A stretch of 9,687 nt of DNA from Geopsychrobacter sp. (GTDB lineage: Bacteria > Desulfobacterota > Desulfuromonadia > Desulfuromonadales > Geopsychrobacteraceae). The DNA lies in contig JAKIUS010000030.1 of assembly GCA_021647445.1 (NCBI GenBank), forward strand, positions 1 to 9,687, given 5' to 3'. The notes below the pieces were generated by a model. It was not told the DNA's origin. It worked only from the letters and a program-made list of their open reading frames with translations, and did not search any database. This document shows, one piece after another, positions 1 to 5,876 of this stretch (position 1 is the stretch's first letter; each line of letters begins with the position of its first letter). A program made the translations under genes and the position numbers.

Positions 1-686
1 CTGAAGTTCGCACCGAAAGTTGCGTGACCAAAATTGAGGCAAAGCAGGGCGGGTTTCTGTTGCATCTCGACGATGCAACGCAAGTCGAAGCTGAAATGGT
101 TGTCAGTGCAGCACCAGCTCACTCTTTGTCCGGCATGGTAGAAGAGCTCGATGGAGAAGCGGCGGAACTATTAAAGCAGATCCCTTACGCGTCGATGAAT
201 GTCGTCTGTTTCGGCTATCAGCGTGATAAGATTGCCCGGGATCTGGCCGGTTTCGGTTATCTGATCGCCAAGGGCGAAAAGCGCAACACTTTAGGCACTT
301 TGTGGGATTCGAGTATCTTCCCCAATCGCGCGCCGCGTGGACAGGTATTGTTGCGTTCGATGTTTGGGGGCGCGACCAACCCGCAGGCGATCGATTTAAG
401 TGAAGATGAAGTTCGGCACAAAACCATGGTCGATCTTAAGAAGATCATGGGAATAGAAGCCGATCCCGATTTTGTTAAGATATTTCGTCATCAACAGGCG
501 ATCCCGCAGTATGTTCCCGGGCACGGGGAGCGGTTGGCTGCCTTGAATGAACGAATCGACAAGGTTCCGGGTCTCTTTTTGACCGGTAACGCTTTTTTCG
601 GCGTCGGAATCAACGATTGTGTCAACGCATCGAATCTAATGGCTGAAAAGGTCATTGCGGCCATACAAAAGAGGGCTGAGGTCTGA
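1..686 (+). CDS. hemY: Protoporphyrinogen oxidase (HemY/HemG-type flavoprotein), 3' part
   Basis: The gene enters from the left edge; the reading frame begins at base 3 and about 227 C-terminal residues are visible. The product resembles the FAD-dependent oxidase that converts protoporphyrinogen IX to protoporphyrin IX, the penultimate haem step, usually at the inner face of the cytoplasmic membrane. The visible part has the substrate-domain segment 'VVSAAPAHSL' typical of the flavin amine oxidase superfamily. Near the end is 'GLFLTGNAFFGVGINDC', the FAD-contacting C-terminal signature of HemY (family pattern GL-x-L-x-GN-x3-GVG-x2-DC). The N-terminal Rossmann motif lies outside the window. 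It converges on the ferritin-like gene with only 7 nt between stops and no terminator hairpin there. A related amine oxidase or phytoene desaturase-like enzyme is possible, but the C-terminal motif favours HemY. Confidence 0.88.
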   Translation, partial: EVRTESCVTKIEAKQGGFLLHLDDATQVEAEMVVSAAPAHSLSGMVEELDGEAAELLKQIPYASMNVVCFGYQRDKIARDLAGFGYLIAKGEKRNTLGTLWDSSIFPNRAPRGQVLLRSMFGGATNPQAIDLSEDEVRHKTMVDLKKIMGIEADPDFVKIFRHQQAIPQYVPGHGERLAALNERIDKVPGLFLTGNAFFGVGINDCVNASNLMAEKVIAAIQKRAEV

Positions 687-693
687 GGTTGGA

Positions 694-1158
694 TTAGTCG
701 CACTCTTCTCCATAGAGGCGGGCGTAGTCGGTGGCGATCATTTCGTAATGAATTAAAGTCGATTCCGCATTTTTCTCGATCACCGCCCGCGCCTCGGTGT
801 TTTTGAGCTTCGTGGCCATTTTACGCAGATTTCCTTCGACCTCCTTCTCGAGTTTCATCGCCAGTTGTAAGGCCTGACGTTCATTGAGTCGGGCAATCAG
901 ACCGATGTCGATGGATTGAGTCAGTTGCGGGCTCACTTCTGCTTGTTTCAGCAACTCATCAAACACGGGCAGATCGTCGCCTGGATAGATCTGGTAAAAA
1001 CTACGTGCGTGCTCACGCTCTTCATCTGCGAGCAGGTTGAAATTGAAGATCGCGCCTTCGTCCTGCATCGCTTCTGTCGCCTTCAGGTAGTAATTCATGG
1101 CATCCAGTTCGACCTGGATCATCTTTCGGACGGCGGTTTTTAGCTCAGTTTGTGGCAT
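694..1158 (-). CDS. Ferritin-like domain protein (rubrerythrin-type four-helix bundle, no rubredoxin domain)
   Basis: A 154-residue cytoplasmic protein beginning MPQTELKTAV. The frame stays open 22 codons further upstream, but the start at 1158 has a GAGGAG Shine-Dalgarno 7 nt before it and the upstream residues are low-complexity Lys/Arg/Ser, so I choose 1158. It is almost entirely helical. The first half carries ferritin/rubrerythrin iron-ligand spacing: E17-x6-Y24 and E47-x-x-H50 (in 'ADEEREHARSF'). The second half has E104/E106/E108 and then E132 with H137, where Thr134 sits in the usual Glu place of the ExxH pair. A diiron site is therefore plausible but looks degenerate on one side. There are no Cys pairs, so no rubredoxin-like centre. 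Members of this superfamily handle iron or peroxide; the exact role here cannot be read. It is the second gene of a unit with the FapA gene, whose 3' end it overlaps by 14 nt, suggesting coupled translation. Confidence 0.8.
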   Translation of the reverse strand: MPQTELKTAVRKMIQVELDAMNYYLKATEAMQDEGAIFNFNLLADEEREHARSFYQIYPGDDLPVFDELLKQAEVSPQLTQSIDIGLIARLNERQALQLAMKLEKEVEGNLRKMATKLKNTEARAVIEKNAESTLIHYEMIATDYARLYGEECD

Positions 1159-2749
1159 TCCCTTGCTCCTCGACTTCCGCAGACTCTTGGGCTGCGATGG
1201 CCTCTTCGATAATCTTTTCTGCACTGATTTGTAGTGGTGAGTAGTCTAGAAAACGTAACCCACCTGTCTGGCTATTCTCAACCACAGATATGGGTCCGGT
1301 ATGTTCGTAGTTGATCTCCTCGAAAGTTTCACCGAGCGAGATGGCAACCCCCTCCTTTAAGCTGCCAAGAATATTGATTTTGGCATTTGCGCTTGGATGT
1401 TCGTCGGCTTTAAAACTTTCAAGTTCGGCATCGACCCGCACTTTTTCGTTCTCCAGGTTCGCTTTACGTTGATTCAGCAGGCTGGCGCGGAGTTCAATCG
1501 CTTCCTGAAGGGCCTTACGCAGATTCTTGCGTTTGTTTAAGGGGCCGATGGCGGCAGTGATGCGCTGGATTTGTTGGTTGAAGCTGCGTTGTTGGTAGCG
1601 CAGGATGCTTAAGCGGTCCGCTTCGGGGAAGTAGACTCCTGCCCTTAATCGGGTCTTGGTCCCTGAGATGGATCCGAGATGTTTGGCCTCAATCCCATCT
1701 AAGGCGACCGCTTCGCCGCCCGATATCGCCCCCCGTTCTACCAGGATGGCGCGTGTCGACTTGACACTACTGTTGCGGATTTCATGGGAGACTTCGACAT
1801 TACCCCAACATTCGACCTGGACCTGATTTAAGTATTTGGTGCGCAGGTCGCCGCGGCAACGGATCAGGCCCCGGCCGAGACCGGCCATACTGCCGATTTC
1901 AATCGGTCCGCCAGATTCAAGGCGGCAGGCACCGACAGCACCGCTCACGCGAATTCCCTTACTGGATCGAATATTGAAATCATCCAGCACATCGCCTTTG
2001 ATTTCGACGACTCCGTTGAAATCGATGTTGCCGACACTTAAGTCAACGTCGCCCTTAACGACAAATTCCTCGGCAACCGAAAGGGTATGACCATCGAAGA
2101 CGACGCGGCCGCCACAGGTTGAAAATGCCTGGCTTCTATCTTCATTTAGTTTGACCCCGTCGCCAGCGACCAACTCAAGGGGGGTACCAGAGATCGCCTT
2201 GATCTTCTCGCCATGAACCGTTCGGCCGGGCTCGCCGATGGCGGGATGATGGATAATGCCGATCTTATGATTATCTTCTACATTGGTAAAGGTGTTGAGT
2301 GTGCGCAGGTCTACGTTGCCCTGTTCATCTTCCTGGAAATCTGCACCGTCGGTGCCGGTTTTGACGGTCAATTCCAGCCAGCCATCCTTGCCCGGAACTG
2401 GGGGAGTTCCTTTGGCGAGTGGGATATCTTCCTGGTTGATACCCATCGCGGCCTTGCTGCAGAACTTGGCGACCTCCTCAAGGTCGACACCCTCTTTAAC
2501 GTTGTGCGCTAACATGAGTTCGATCAATTCGGAGGGGGCAATGGTGTTCTCCGCATCGAAAACGCTGATAAAGGCAAAGAGCTGCAGCTGGTCTTCCTTC
2601 ATTTGCAGGCGCAGGACGTAGGCAGGGCTTTTCTTCTCTGCCAGAATCTTGACACCAATTTCGACGTGCTGATTTTGAGCGTCTGCAGGCGCAACCATTG
2701 GGTTTCCAGGGTTTGGGTTGGGAAAAATATCTTCGCTGCCGAATAGCAT
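1145..2749 (-). CDS. FapA family protein (DUF342, polymer-forming beta-helix)
   Basis: A protein of 534 residues if started at 2749. Residues ~30-220 form the N-terminal FapA domain, including 'GIIHHPAIGEPGRTVHG' (164-180), the conserved P-G-x-x-x-x-G loop seen in DUF342 proteins. Residues ~222-370 are short beta-strand repeats punctuated by G-D/G-N turns (VKGDVDL, IKGDVLD, CRGDLR, CWGNVEV), expected of a right-handed beta-helix. Residues ~380-445 are charged and heptad-like, a probable coiled coil, followed by a short beta domain and an acidic C-terminal tail. No signal peptide or membrane segment is visible. FapA was named for flagellar assembly and polar localisation in Vibrio, but many members sit outside flagellar loci, as here. 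The start is uncertain: 2749 lacks a Shine-Dalgarno, and a -10-like CATAAT (minus strand, 2757-2762) lies so close that transcription could begin near 2749; Met18 at 2698, with a weak GGA, is the alternative. Confidence 0.82.
   Translation of the reverse strand: MLFGSEDIFPNPNPGNPMVAPADAQNQHVEIGVKILAEKKSPAYVLRLQMKEDQLQLFAFISVFDAENTIAPSELIELMLAHNVKEGVDLEEVAKFCSKAAMGINQEDIPLAKGTPPVPGKDGWLELTVKTGTDGADFQEDEQGNVDLRTLNTFTNVEDNHKIGIIHHPAIGEPGRTVHGEKIKAISGTPLELVAGDGVKLNEDRSQAFSTCGGRVVFDGHTLSVAEEFVVKGDVDLSVGNIDFNGVVEIKGDVLDDFNIRSSKGIRVSGAVGACRLESGGPIEIGSMAGLGRGLIRCRGDLRTKYLNQVQVECWGNVEVSHEIRNSSVKSTRAILVERGAISGGEAVALDGIEAKHLGSISGTKTRLRAGVYFPEADRLSILRYQQRSFNQQIQRITAAIGPLNKRKNLRKALQEAIELRASLLNQRKANLENEKVRVDAELESFKADEHPSANAKINILGSLKEGVAISLGETFEEINYEHTGPISVVENSQTGGLRFLDYSPLQISAEKIIEEAIAAQESAEVEEQGNATN
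1166..1171 (-). promoter_or_regulatory. Ribosome binding site deciding the ferritin-like start
   Basis: On the minus strand GAGGAG lies 7 nt before the ATG at 1158. It is inside the last codons of the FapA gene and supports the 154-residue product over the longer open frame. Confidence 0.7.
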
Positions 2750-2859
2750 AGCAGGGATTATGCCATGTGCCGATTGCTCCGATTCTCGTGGGCTCGGACT
2801 AGATCATGTCGAGTTTTTGGCACTGATGGAGTTTTCTGGTGGACTTGGAGAGGGTCTGC

Positions 2860-2889
2860 TTGACGATCTGACCTGCTGCTGGGTATGCT
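2860..2889 (+). promoter_or_regulatory. Candidate sigma70 promoter of the DUF2288 operon
   Basis: TTGACG (2860-2865) and TATGCT (2884-2889) are separated by 18 nt. They lie about 50 nt before the DUF2288 start in a divergent intergenic region where a plus-strand promoter is required. The predicted transcript start near 2896 puts the GA-rich repeat in the leader. The call rests on consensus match and position only. Confidence 0.45.
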
Positions 2890-2897
2890 TCGAGTCC

Positions 2898-2931
2898 GTG
2901 AGGAGTGAGGGGGGAGAAGTGAGGAGTGAGG
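2898..2931 (+). repeat. Perfect 13-bp GA-rich direct repeat in the leader
   Basis: GTGAGGAGTGAGG occurs at 2898-2910 and again at 2919-2931, separated by GGGGAGAA. Each copy is itself two GTGAG units, so the whole tract is purine-rich with only isolated T bases. The second copy supplies the Shine-Dalgarno of the DUF2288 gene; the first gives extra GAGG motifs upstream. Confidence 0.8.
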
Positions 2932-2937
2932 AACCAA

Positions 2938-3234
2938 ATGACTGAAACCCGTGAAAAATTCGAAAAAGATCTTGCCGAGGTTGATTGGAAGTCCCTGCGC
3001 ATACATACCCAGCGTGATTCTTTGATTCTGGTCGATGCTCAACTTGATCTGGTTGATGTTGCTTGCCGGGTCGCTGTCGATGACACGCGGGAGATCGGTG
3101 CCTGGATAGAGAAGCAACTGCTGTGTAAGCCGACCGCCGCACAGCTGAGTTGCTGGGAGACGCAACTCGATAAACCATTTAAAATGTTGATTGCTGCTCC
3201 CTATATTTTACTGCAGGCGGTTTTGAATGCTTGA
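2938..3234 (+). CDS. DUF2288 family protein
   Basis: A 98-residue cytoplasmic protein beginning MTETREKFEK. An in-frame GTG at 2926 lies inside the GA repeat; the ATG at 2938 with GAGG just upstream is the better start. The family pattern is visible in order: an N-terminal charged helix ending in 'VDWKSL', then 'LILVDAQLDLVDVA' (about residues 28-41), 'VAVDDTREIGAWIE', and a C-terminal 'FKMLIAAPYILLQ'. The length agrees with the usual ~90-110 residues of DUF2288, a small conserved family of unknown biochemical function. It is the first gene of a three-gene unit and its stop overlaps the next start by 8 nt, so translation is probably coupled. I cannot assign a function; the neighbour suggests at most a link with a nucleic-acid-acting protein. 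Confidence 0.82.
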   Translation: MTETREKFEKDLAEVDWKSLRIHTQRDSLILVDAQLDLVDVACRVAVDDTREIGAWIEKQLLCKPTAAQLSCWETQLDKPFKMLIAAPYILLQAVLNA

Positions 3235-3901
3235 TCAATTTGTCGCGACCCTTGCCAGCTATCGGCATGAGGCCGTCTTCAACCCCTGGGGTGAGAGCGA
3301 TGTTCAGCATGATATTGATGAGCGGGGAGTGCAGATCCGTCGTCAGCACTTGACGTCCTATCTTGAGGAGCGTCTCGGTTCGGCATCTATCCTGCTGGTG
3401 GCTGAGGCGATCGGCTACCAAGGCGGTCATTTTAGTGGTATTCCCATGACCAGCGAACGCCTGCTGCTGGGTGGTTTGCGGCATAAAGAGATCGTCCCTG
3501 AGGATGTTTTTCGACAGAGGCCACAGCGTACCAGTGTGCCTGCGATCAAGCCGGAAGGTTTTACCGAACCGACCGCCACCATTGTCTGGGGCTTCTTCAG
3601 GCGCGCTGGGATCGATCCCCGGTCGGTGGTGCTGTGGAATGCCTTCCCCTGGCATCCTTATCATCCGCAACGGGGATTACTGAGCAACCGAACACCGACC
3701 GATGAAGAGTTGGCAGCAGGTCATAAGATCTTGCGTCAGTTACTCGCGATGGGGCAGTTTTCAACCCTGGTCGCTGTCGGGCGCAAGTCGGCAGTTCAAC
3801 TTGCTAAATTGGGACTCGATGCCGTTGAAGTGCGGCATCCGGCCAATGGTGGTGCCGGTAAATTTCGCGAACAAATGAGTTTTATGGTGGAGGGATTATG
3901 A
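3227..3901 (+). CDS. Uracil-DNA glycosylase superfamily protein (atypical motifs)
   Basis: A soluble protein of 224 residues. Three UDG-superfamily landmarks appear in order: motif A at residues 58-73 ('VAEAIGYQGGHFSGIP') after a hydrophobic strand; a central 'WNAFPWHP' (137-144) following a beta strand, like the substrate-pocket Asn region; and a C-terminal 'RHPANGG' (203-209) with His204, corresponding to the HP-x-x motif B loop. A 'VGRKSA' segment (184-189) resembles the strand-helix of this fold. Known members excise uracil or other deaminated bases from DNA. The motif A core reads AEAIG instead of the GEAPG of families 4 and 5, and motif B is HPAN rather than HPSP, so substrate and activity are uncertain. 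No four-cysteine Fe-S cluster set is visible. It overlaps DUF2288 by 8 nt and the exporter gene by 4 nt (ATGA), indicating one operon. Confidence 0.78.
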   Translation: MLDQFVATLASYRHEAVFNPWGESDVQHDIDERGVQIRRQHLTSYLEERLGSASILLVAEAIGYQGGHFSGIPMTSERLLLGGLRHKEIVPEDVFRQRPQRTSVPAIKPEGFTEPTATIVWGFFRRAGIDPRSVVLWNAFPWHPYHPQRGLLSNRTPTDEELAAGHKILRQLLAMGQFSTLVAVGRKSAVQLAKLGLDAVEVRHPANGGAGKFREQMSFMVEGL

Positions 3902-4527
3902 CCTGGTGGCCCGAGTTTTTGACGATTGTACTGGTTCATCTGCTCGCTGTAGCGAGTCCCGGGCCCGATTTTGCGATGATTTTGCGTCAAAGTATTGTCA
4001 GTGGCAGAAGGACGGCGATCTTTACCAGTATCGGTATCGGGAGCGGTATTCTGGTCCATGTCTCTTATTGTCTGCTTGGACTCGGTCTGGTGATCTCTCG
4101 CTCGCTCTTTCTTTTCAATCTGGCCAAGCTGGTTGGCGCGGTCTATTTGATCTATATCGGCTGGCATTCATTGCGAGCCCAGCCTGTCGATTCCCCGGTT
4201 GATGGAACCATCAGCGCAAAACATACCCCCTCTGCTGGTCAGGCGTTGCGCATCGGTTTTTTGACCAACCTGCTTAATCCCAAGGTAACCCTCTTCTTTT
4301 TGTCGCTCTTCTCCCTGGTTATAAAGCCGCAGACCCCGCTCTGGGTGCAGCTCGGTTATGGTGTTTATATGGCATTGGCCACCGCGCTCTGGTTCAGTGT
4401 TCTGTCGCTGTTCTTAACTCGGCCCGGGGTACGCAGTTTTTTTCGGCGTTTTGGTCATTGGGCCGAACGGGTCATGGGAGCGGTCCTGATCGCTCTTGGG
4501 ATCAGACTCGCTTTTATCAGCCGCTGA
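3898..4527 (+). CDS. LysE/RhtB family amino-acid exporter
   Basis: A 209-residue integral membrane protein with about six hydrophobic segments (roughly residues 5-27, 40-63, 68-90, 117-142, 148-173, 188-207). It carries the family hallmarks: 'SPGPD' (20-24) at the end of the first segment and 'GFLTNLLNPK' (120-129) before the fourth. Length matches the ~200-210 residues usual for RhtB/LysE proteins, which export amino acids such as homoserine, threonine, lysine or arginine by proton exchange. The substrate cannot be told from sequence. The start codon overlaps the UDG-like stop (ATGA), so it is translationally coupled and probably the last gene of the DUF2288 operon. No strong terminator hairpin follows. 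Confidence 0.9.
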   Translation: MTWWPEFLTIVLVHLLAVASPGPDFAMILRQSIVSGRRTAIFTSIGIGSGILVHVSYCLLGLGLVISRSLFLFNLAKLVGAVYLIYIGWHSLRAQPVDSPVDGTISAKHTPSAGQALRIGFLTNLLNPKVTLFFLSLFSLVIKPQTPLWVQLGYGVYMALATALWFSVLSLFLTRPGVRSFFRRFGHWAERVMGAVLIALGIRLAFISR

Positions 4528-4582
4528 TCGAACCAGCATAATTTGTCTCTGTAAATCATTATCTCCCCCCTCAATTAAAACT

Positions 4583-4588
4583 TATAAT
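4583..4588 (+). promoter_or_regulatory. Perfect TATAAT hexamer without a clear -35
   Basis: TATAAT lies in the AT-rich stretch after the exporter gene. The bases 17-18 nt upstream (TATCTC or TTATCT) are poor -35 matches. It may be a weak or activated promoter giving a leader of about 140 nt for the substrate-binding protein gene, or chance in AT-rich DNA. Confidence 0.2.
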
Positions 4589-4630
4589 CCTCTTTCTTAA
4601 ATAACTGTAAAACAGTAGGGTTTCGAGCTG

Positions 4631-4665
4631 TGCAAACAATATTAGAATAGTTGACATTGTTTGCA
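4631..4665. repeat. Perfect 10-bp inverted repeat, probable operator
   Basis: TGCAAACAAT (4631-4640) and ATTGTTTGCA (4656-4665) are exact reverse complements with 15 nt between them. The centre-to-centre spacing is 25 bp. The loop is long and no T-tract follows, so a terminator is unlikely. The right arm shares one base with a TTGACA box and then runs into the promoter spacer, as expected of a transcription-factor site controlling the 4730 gene. Confidence 0.6.
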
Positions 4666-4680
4666 GAACGGCGTTATTTA
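4651..4680 (+). promoter_or_regulatory. Candidate sigma70 promoter of the binding-protein/kinase unit
   Basis: A perfect TTGACA (4651-4656) is followed after 18 nt by TATTTA (4675-4680), a poor -10. The predicted transcript start near 4687 leaves a leader of about 43 nt before the ATG at 4730. A strong -35, weak -10 and an overlapping inverted repeat together suggest a regulated promoter. The -10 assignment is the weak part. Confidence 0.4.
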
Positions 4681-4729
4681 ATTGGTCCGTTGTCGAGATG
4701 TCTCTATTAATTATTTGTGAGCTTTTCCT

Positions 4730-5785
4730 ATGAAGATCAATCTTTCTGCCCTCGGTCTCTGTTGTATGTTGTTGTGTGTCCAGCCGCTTTATGCGCAACA
4801 GATCGCTGATGGGCGTGTGTTCATGGTTGCCAGTTATGAGCAACAGCAAGTCTGTAGCGCCCCGCAGGAGCAGGGGGTAATGAAGGGCTTGGTCAGGGAG
4901 GGCTGGTTCGAAGGTGAAAATCTGCATGTAAAACGCTTTTATATGGACACCAAGCGAAAATATACCTCGCCAGAAGCGATGCAACATCGGGGGGAGATAG
5001 CGCTGGCGTTGATTCGCAGTTTTAAGCCGGACGTTGTGGTTACCCTTGATGATAATGCCTTTCGAGAAGTTGGGTTGAAGTTGGCGGGGAGCGATATACC
5101 GGTTGTTTTTTCGGGAATGAATGGTCAGCCTGAATCCTACAATCTTAAAAAGAAGTTTATGGTGTCGCGTCAGCAACCGGGCGGTAATATCAGCGGTGTC
5201 TATGAAAAGCTGTACGTGGTGCGCTCGCTGAAGGTCATTGCGGCGGCGCTTCCCAAGGTCAAACCCATCAAGGCGGTTGGCATTACAGATTATAGCCCCA
5301 CCGGAAATGCCATTACCCGGCAACTCGAACTTGAATTGCGTGACAAGCCTGCAGAAATCGGTTGGGAGATGCGCCGTGCGCATGATTGGCAGGAGTATCG
5401 GCAGATTATCGCAGAGCTCAATCGCGATCCGAAGGTTTCGATCATCTACCCTATAGCCCTGAGTCTCAAGAGTTCCGATGGCCGCGCTAAAACTGCACCA
5501 GAAATCTTCAAGTGGACGACAGAGCATAATCTCAAACCTGAAATGCCGGTCAATTACTTTTTTGCCAAACTTGGTCTTTTTGGCGGGGCCGCCGTTGATT
5601 TTCAAGCGATGGGTCGGGTCGCCGGGTCTTATGCGGGGAAAATTCTTGCCGGCGCCTCAGTAGGAGAGTTGCCCATAGTGGATGCGCCTGATTATGCCAT
5701 TGTGTTCAATGTCACTAGAGCCAGATCATTAAATATTGAGATTCCCTCTTCGTTATTGACGGCTGCTGATCACGTTTACCGGTAA
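4730..5785 (+). CDS. Periplasmic ABC-type substrate-binding protein (ABC_sub_bind family)
   Basis: A 351-residue exported protein. Residues 1-22 form a Sec signal peptide: K3, a hydrophobic core rich in Leu/Cys, and a likely signal peptidase I cut after 'LYA' before Gln23. The Cys residues do not fit a lipobox, so it should be soluble in the periplasm. The mature part has the two-lobed binding-protein pattern: 'DVVVTLDDNA' and 'IPVVFSGMN' in the first lobe, 'GGNISGVYE' at the hinge, 'AVGITDYSPTG' in the second lobe. The C-terminal 'GRVAGSYAGKILAGASVGELPI' region and 'IPSSLLTAADHVYR' end are typical of the ABC_sub_bind (PF04392-like) family, whose known ligands include aromatic amino acids. 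No permease or ATPase gene lies beside it; a sensor kinase follows after 91 nt. The Shine-Dalgarno is weak (GTGAG, 4717-4721). I infer a sensing rather than uptake role. Confidence 0.83.
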   Translation: MKINLSALGLCCMLLCVQPLYAQQIADGRVFMVASYEQQQVCSAPQEQGVMKGLVREGWFEGENLHVKRFYMDTKRKYTSPEAMQHRGEIALALIRSFKPDVVVTLDDNAFREVGLKLAGSDIPVVFSGMNGQPESYNLKKKFMVSRQQPGGNISGVYEKLYVVRSLKVIAAALPKVKPIKAVGITDYSPTGNAITRQLELELRDKPAEIGWEMRRAHDWQEYRQIIAELNRDPKVSIIYPIALSLKSSDGRAKTAPEIFKWTTEHNLKPEMPVNYFFAKLGLFGGAAVDFQAMGRVAGSYAGKILAGASVGELPIVDAPDYAIVFNVTRARSLNIEIPSSLLTAADHVYR

Positions 5786-5876
5786 TGTTTCTCTGGAGGG
5801 GCAATCTGGGCTCAAACGCTCAAATTTTCGTTTCGGTTCGGCAAGCCTGACAGACTGCTGGGAAATTACTGGGTAA

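Noticed and set aside
2213..2621. Two plus-strand frames of about 100 codons inside the FapA gene
   Set aside because: They lie wholly within the FapA coding sequence in antisense and resemble no known family.
2817..2840. A sigma54 promoter suggested by TTGGCACTGATGG
   Set aside because: The -24-like TGGCAC is present but there is no GC of the -12 element at the right distance.
2758..3178. Overlapping minus-strand frames of 124 and 135 codons across the DUF2288 gene
   Set aside because: They cover the promoter, GA repeat and DUF2288 coding frame in antisense and show no family motif; the plus-strand frame has family motifs and a ribosome binding site.
3179..3670. A 163-codon minus-strand frame over the UDG-like gene
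   Set aside because: Antisense to a frame with three ordered UDG-superfamily motifs; composition is typical of a shadow frame.
4604..4616. ACTGT-AAA-ACAGT hairpin as a terminator for the exporter operon
   Set aside because: The stem is only 5 bp and AT-rich, with no T-tract after it; too weak to call.
4571..5605. A 344-codon open frame on the minus strand over the substrate-binding protein gene
   Set aside because: It is antisense to a well-supported coding gene with recognisable family motifs; its translation is basic, low in recognisable domains, and it has no fitting start signal.
5786..5876. A riboswitch (such as a cyclic dinucleotide class) between the binding-protein and kinase genes
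   Set aside because: I looked for conserved GEMM-like sequence blocks and paired stems in the 91 nt and did not find them.
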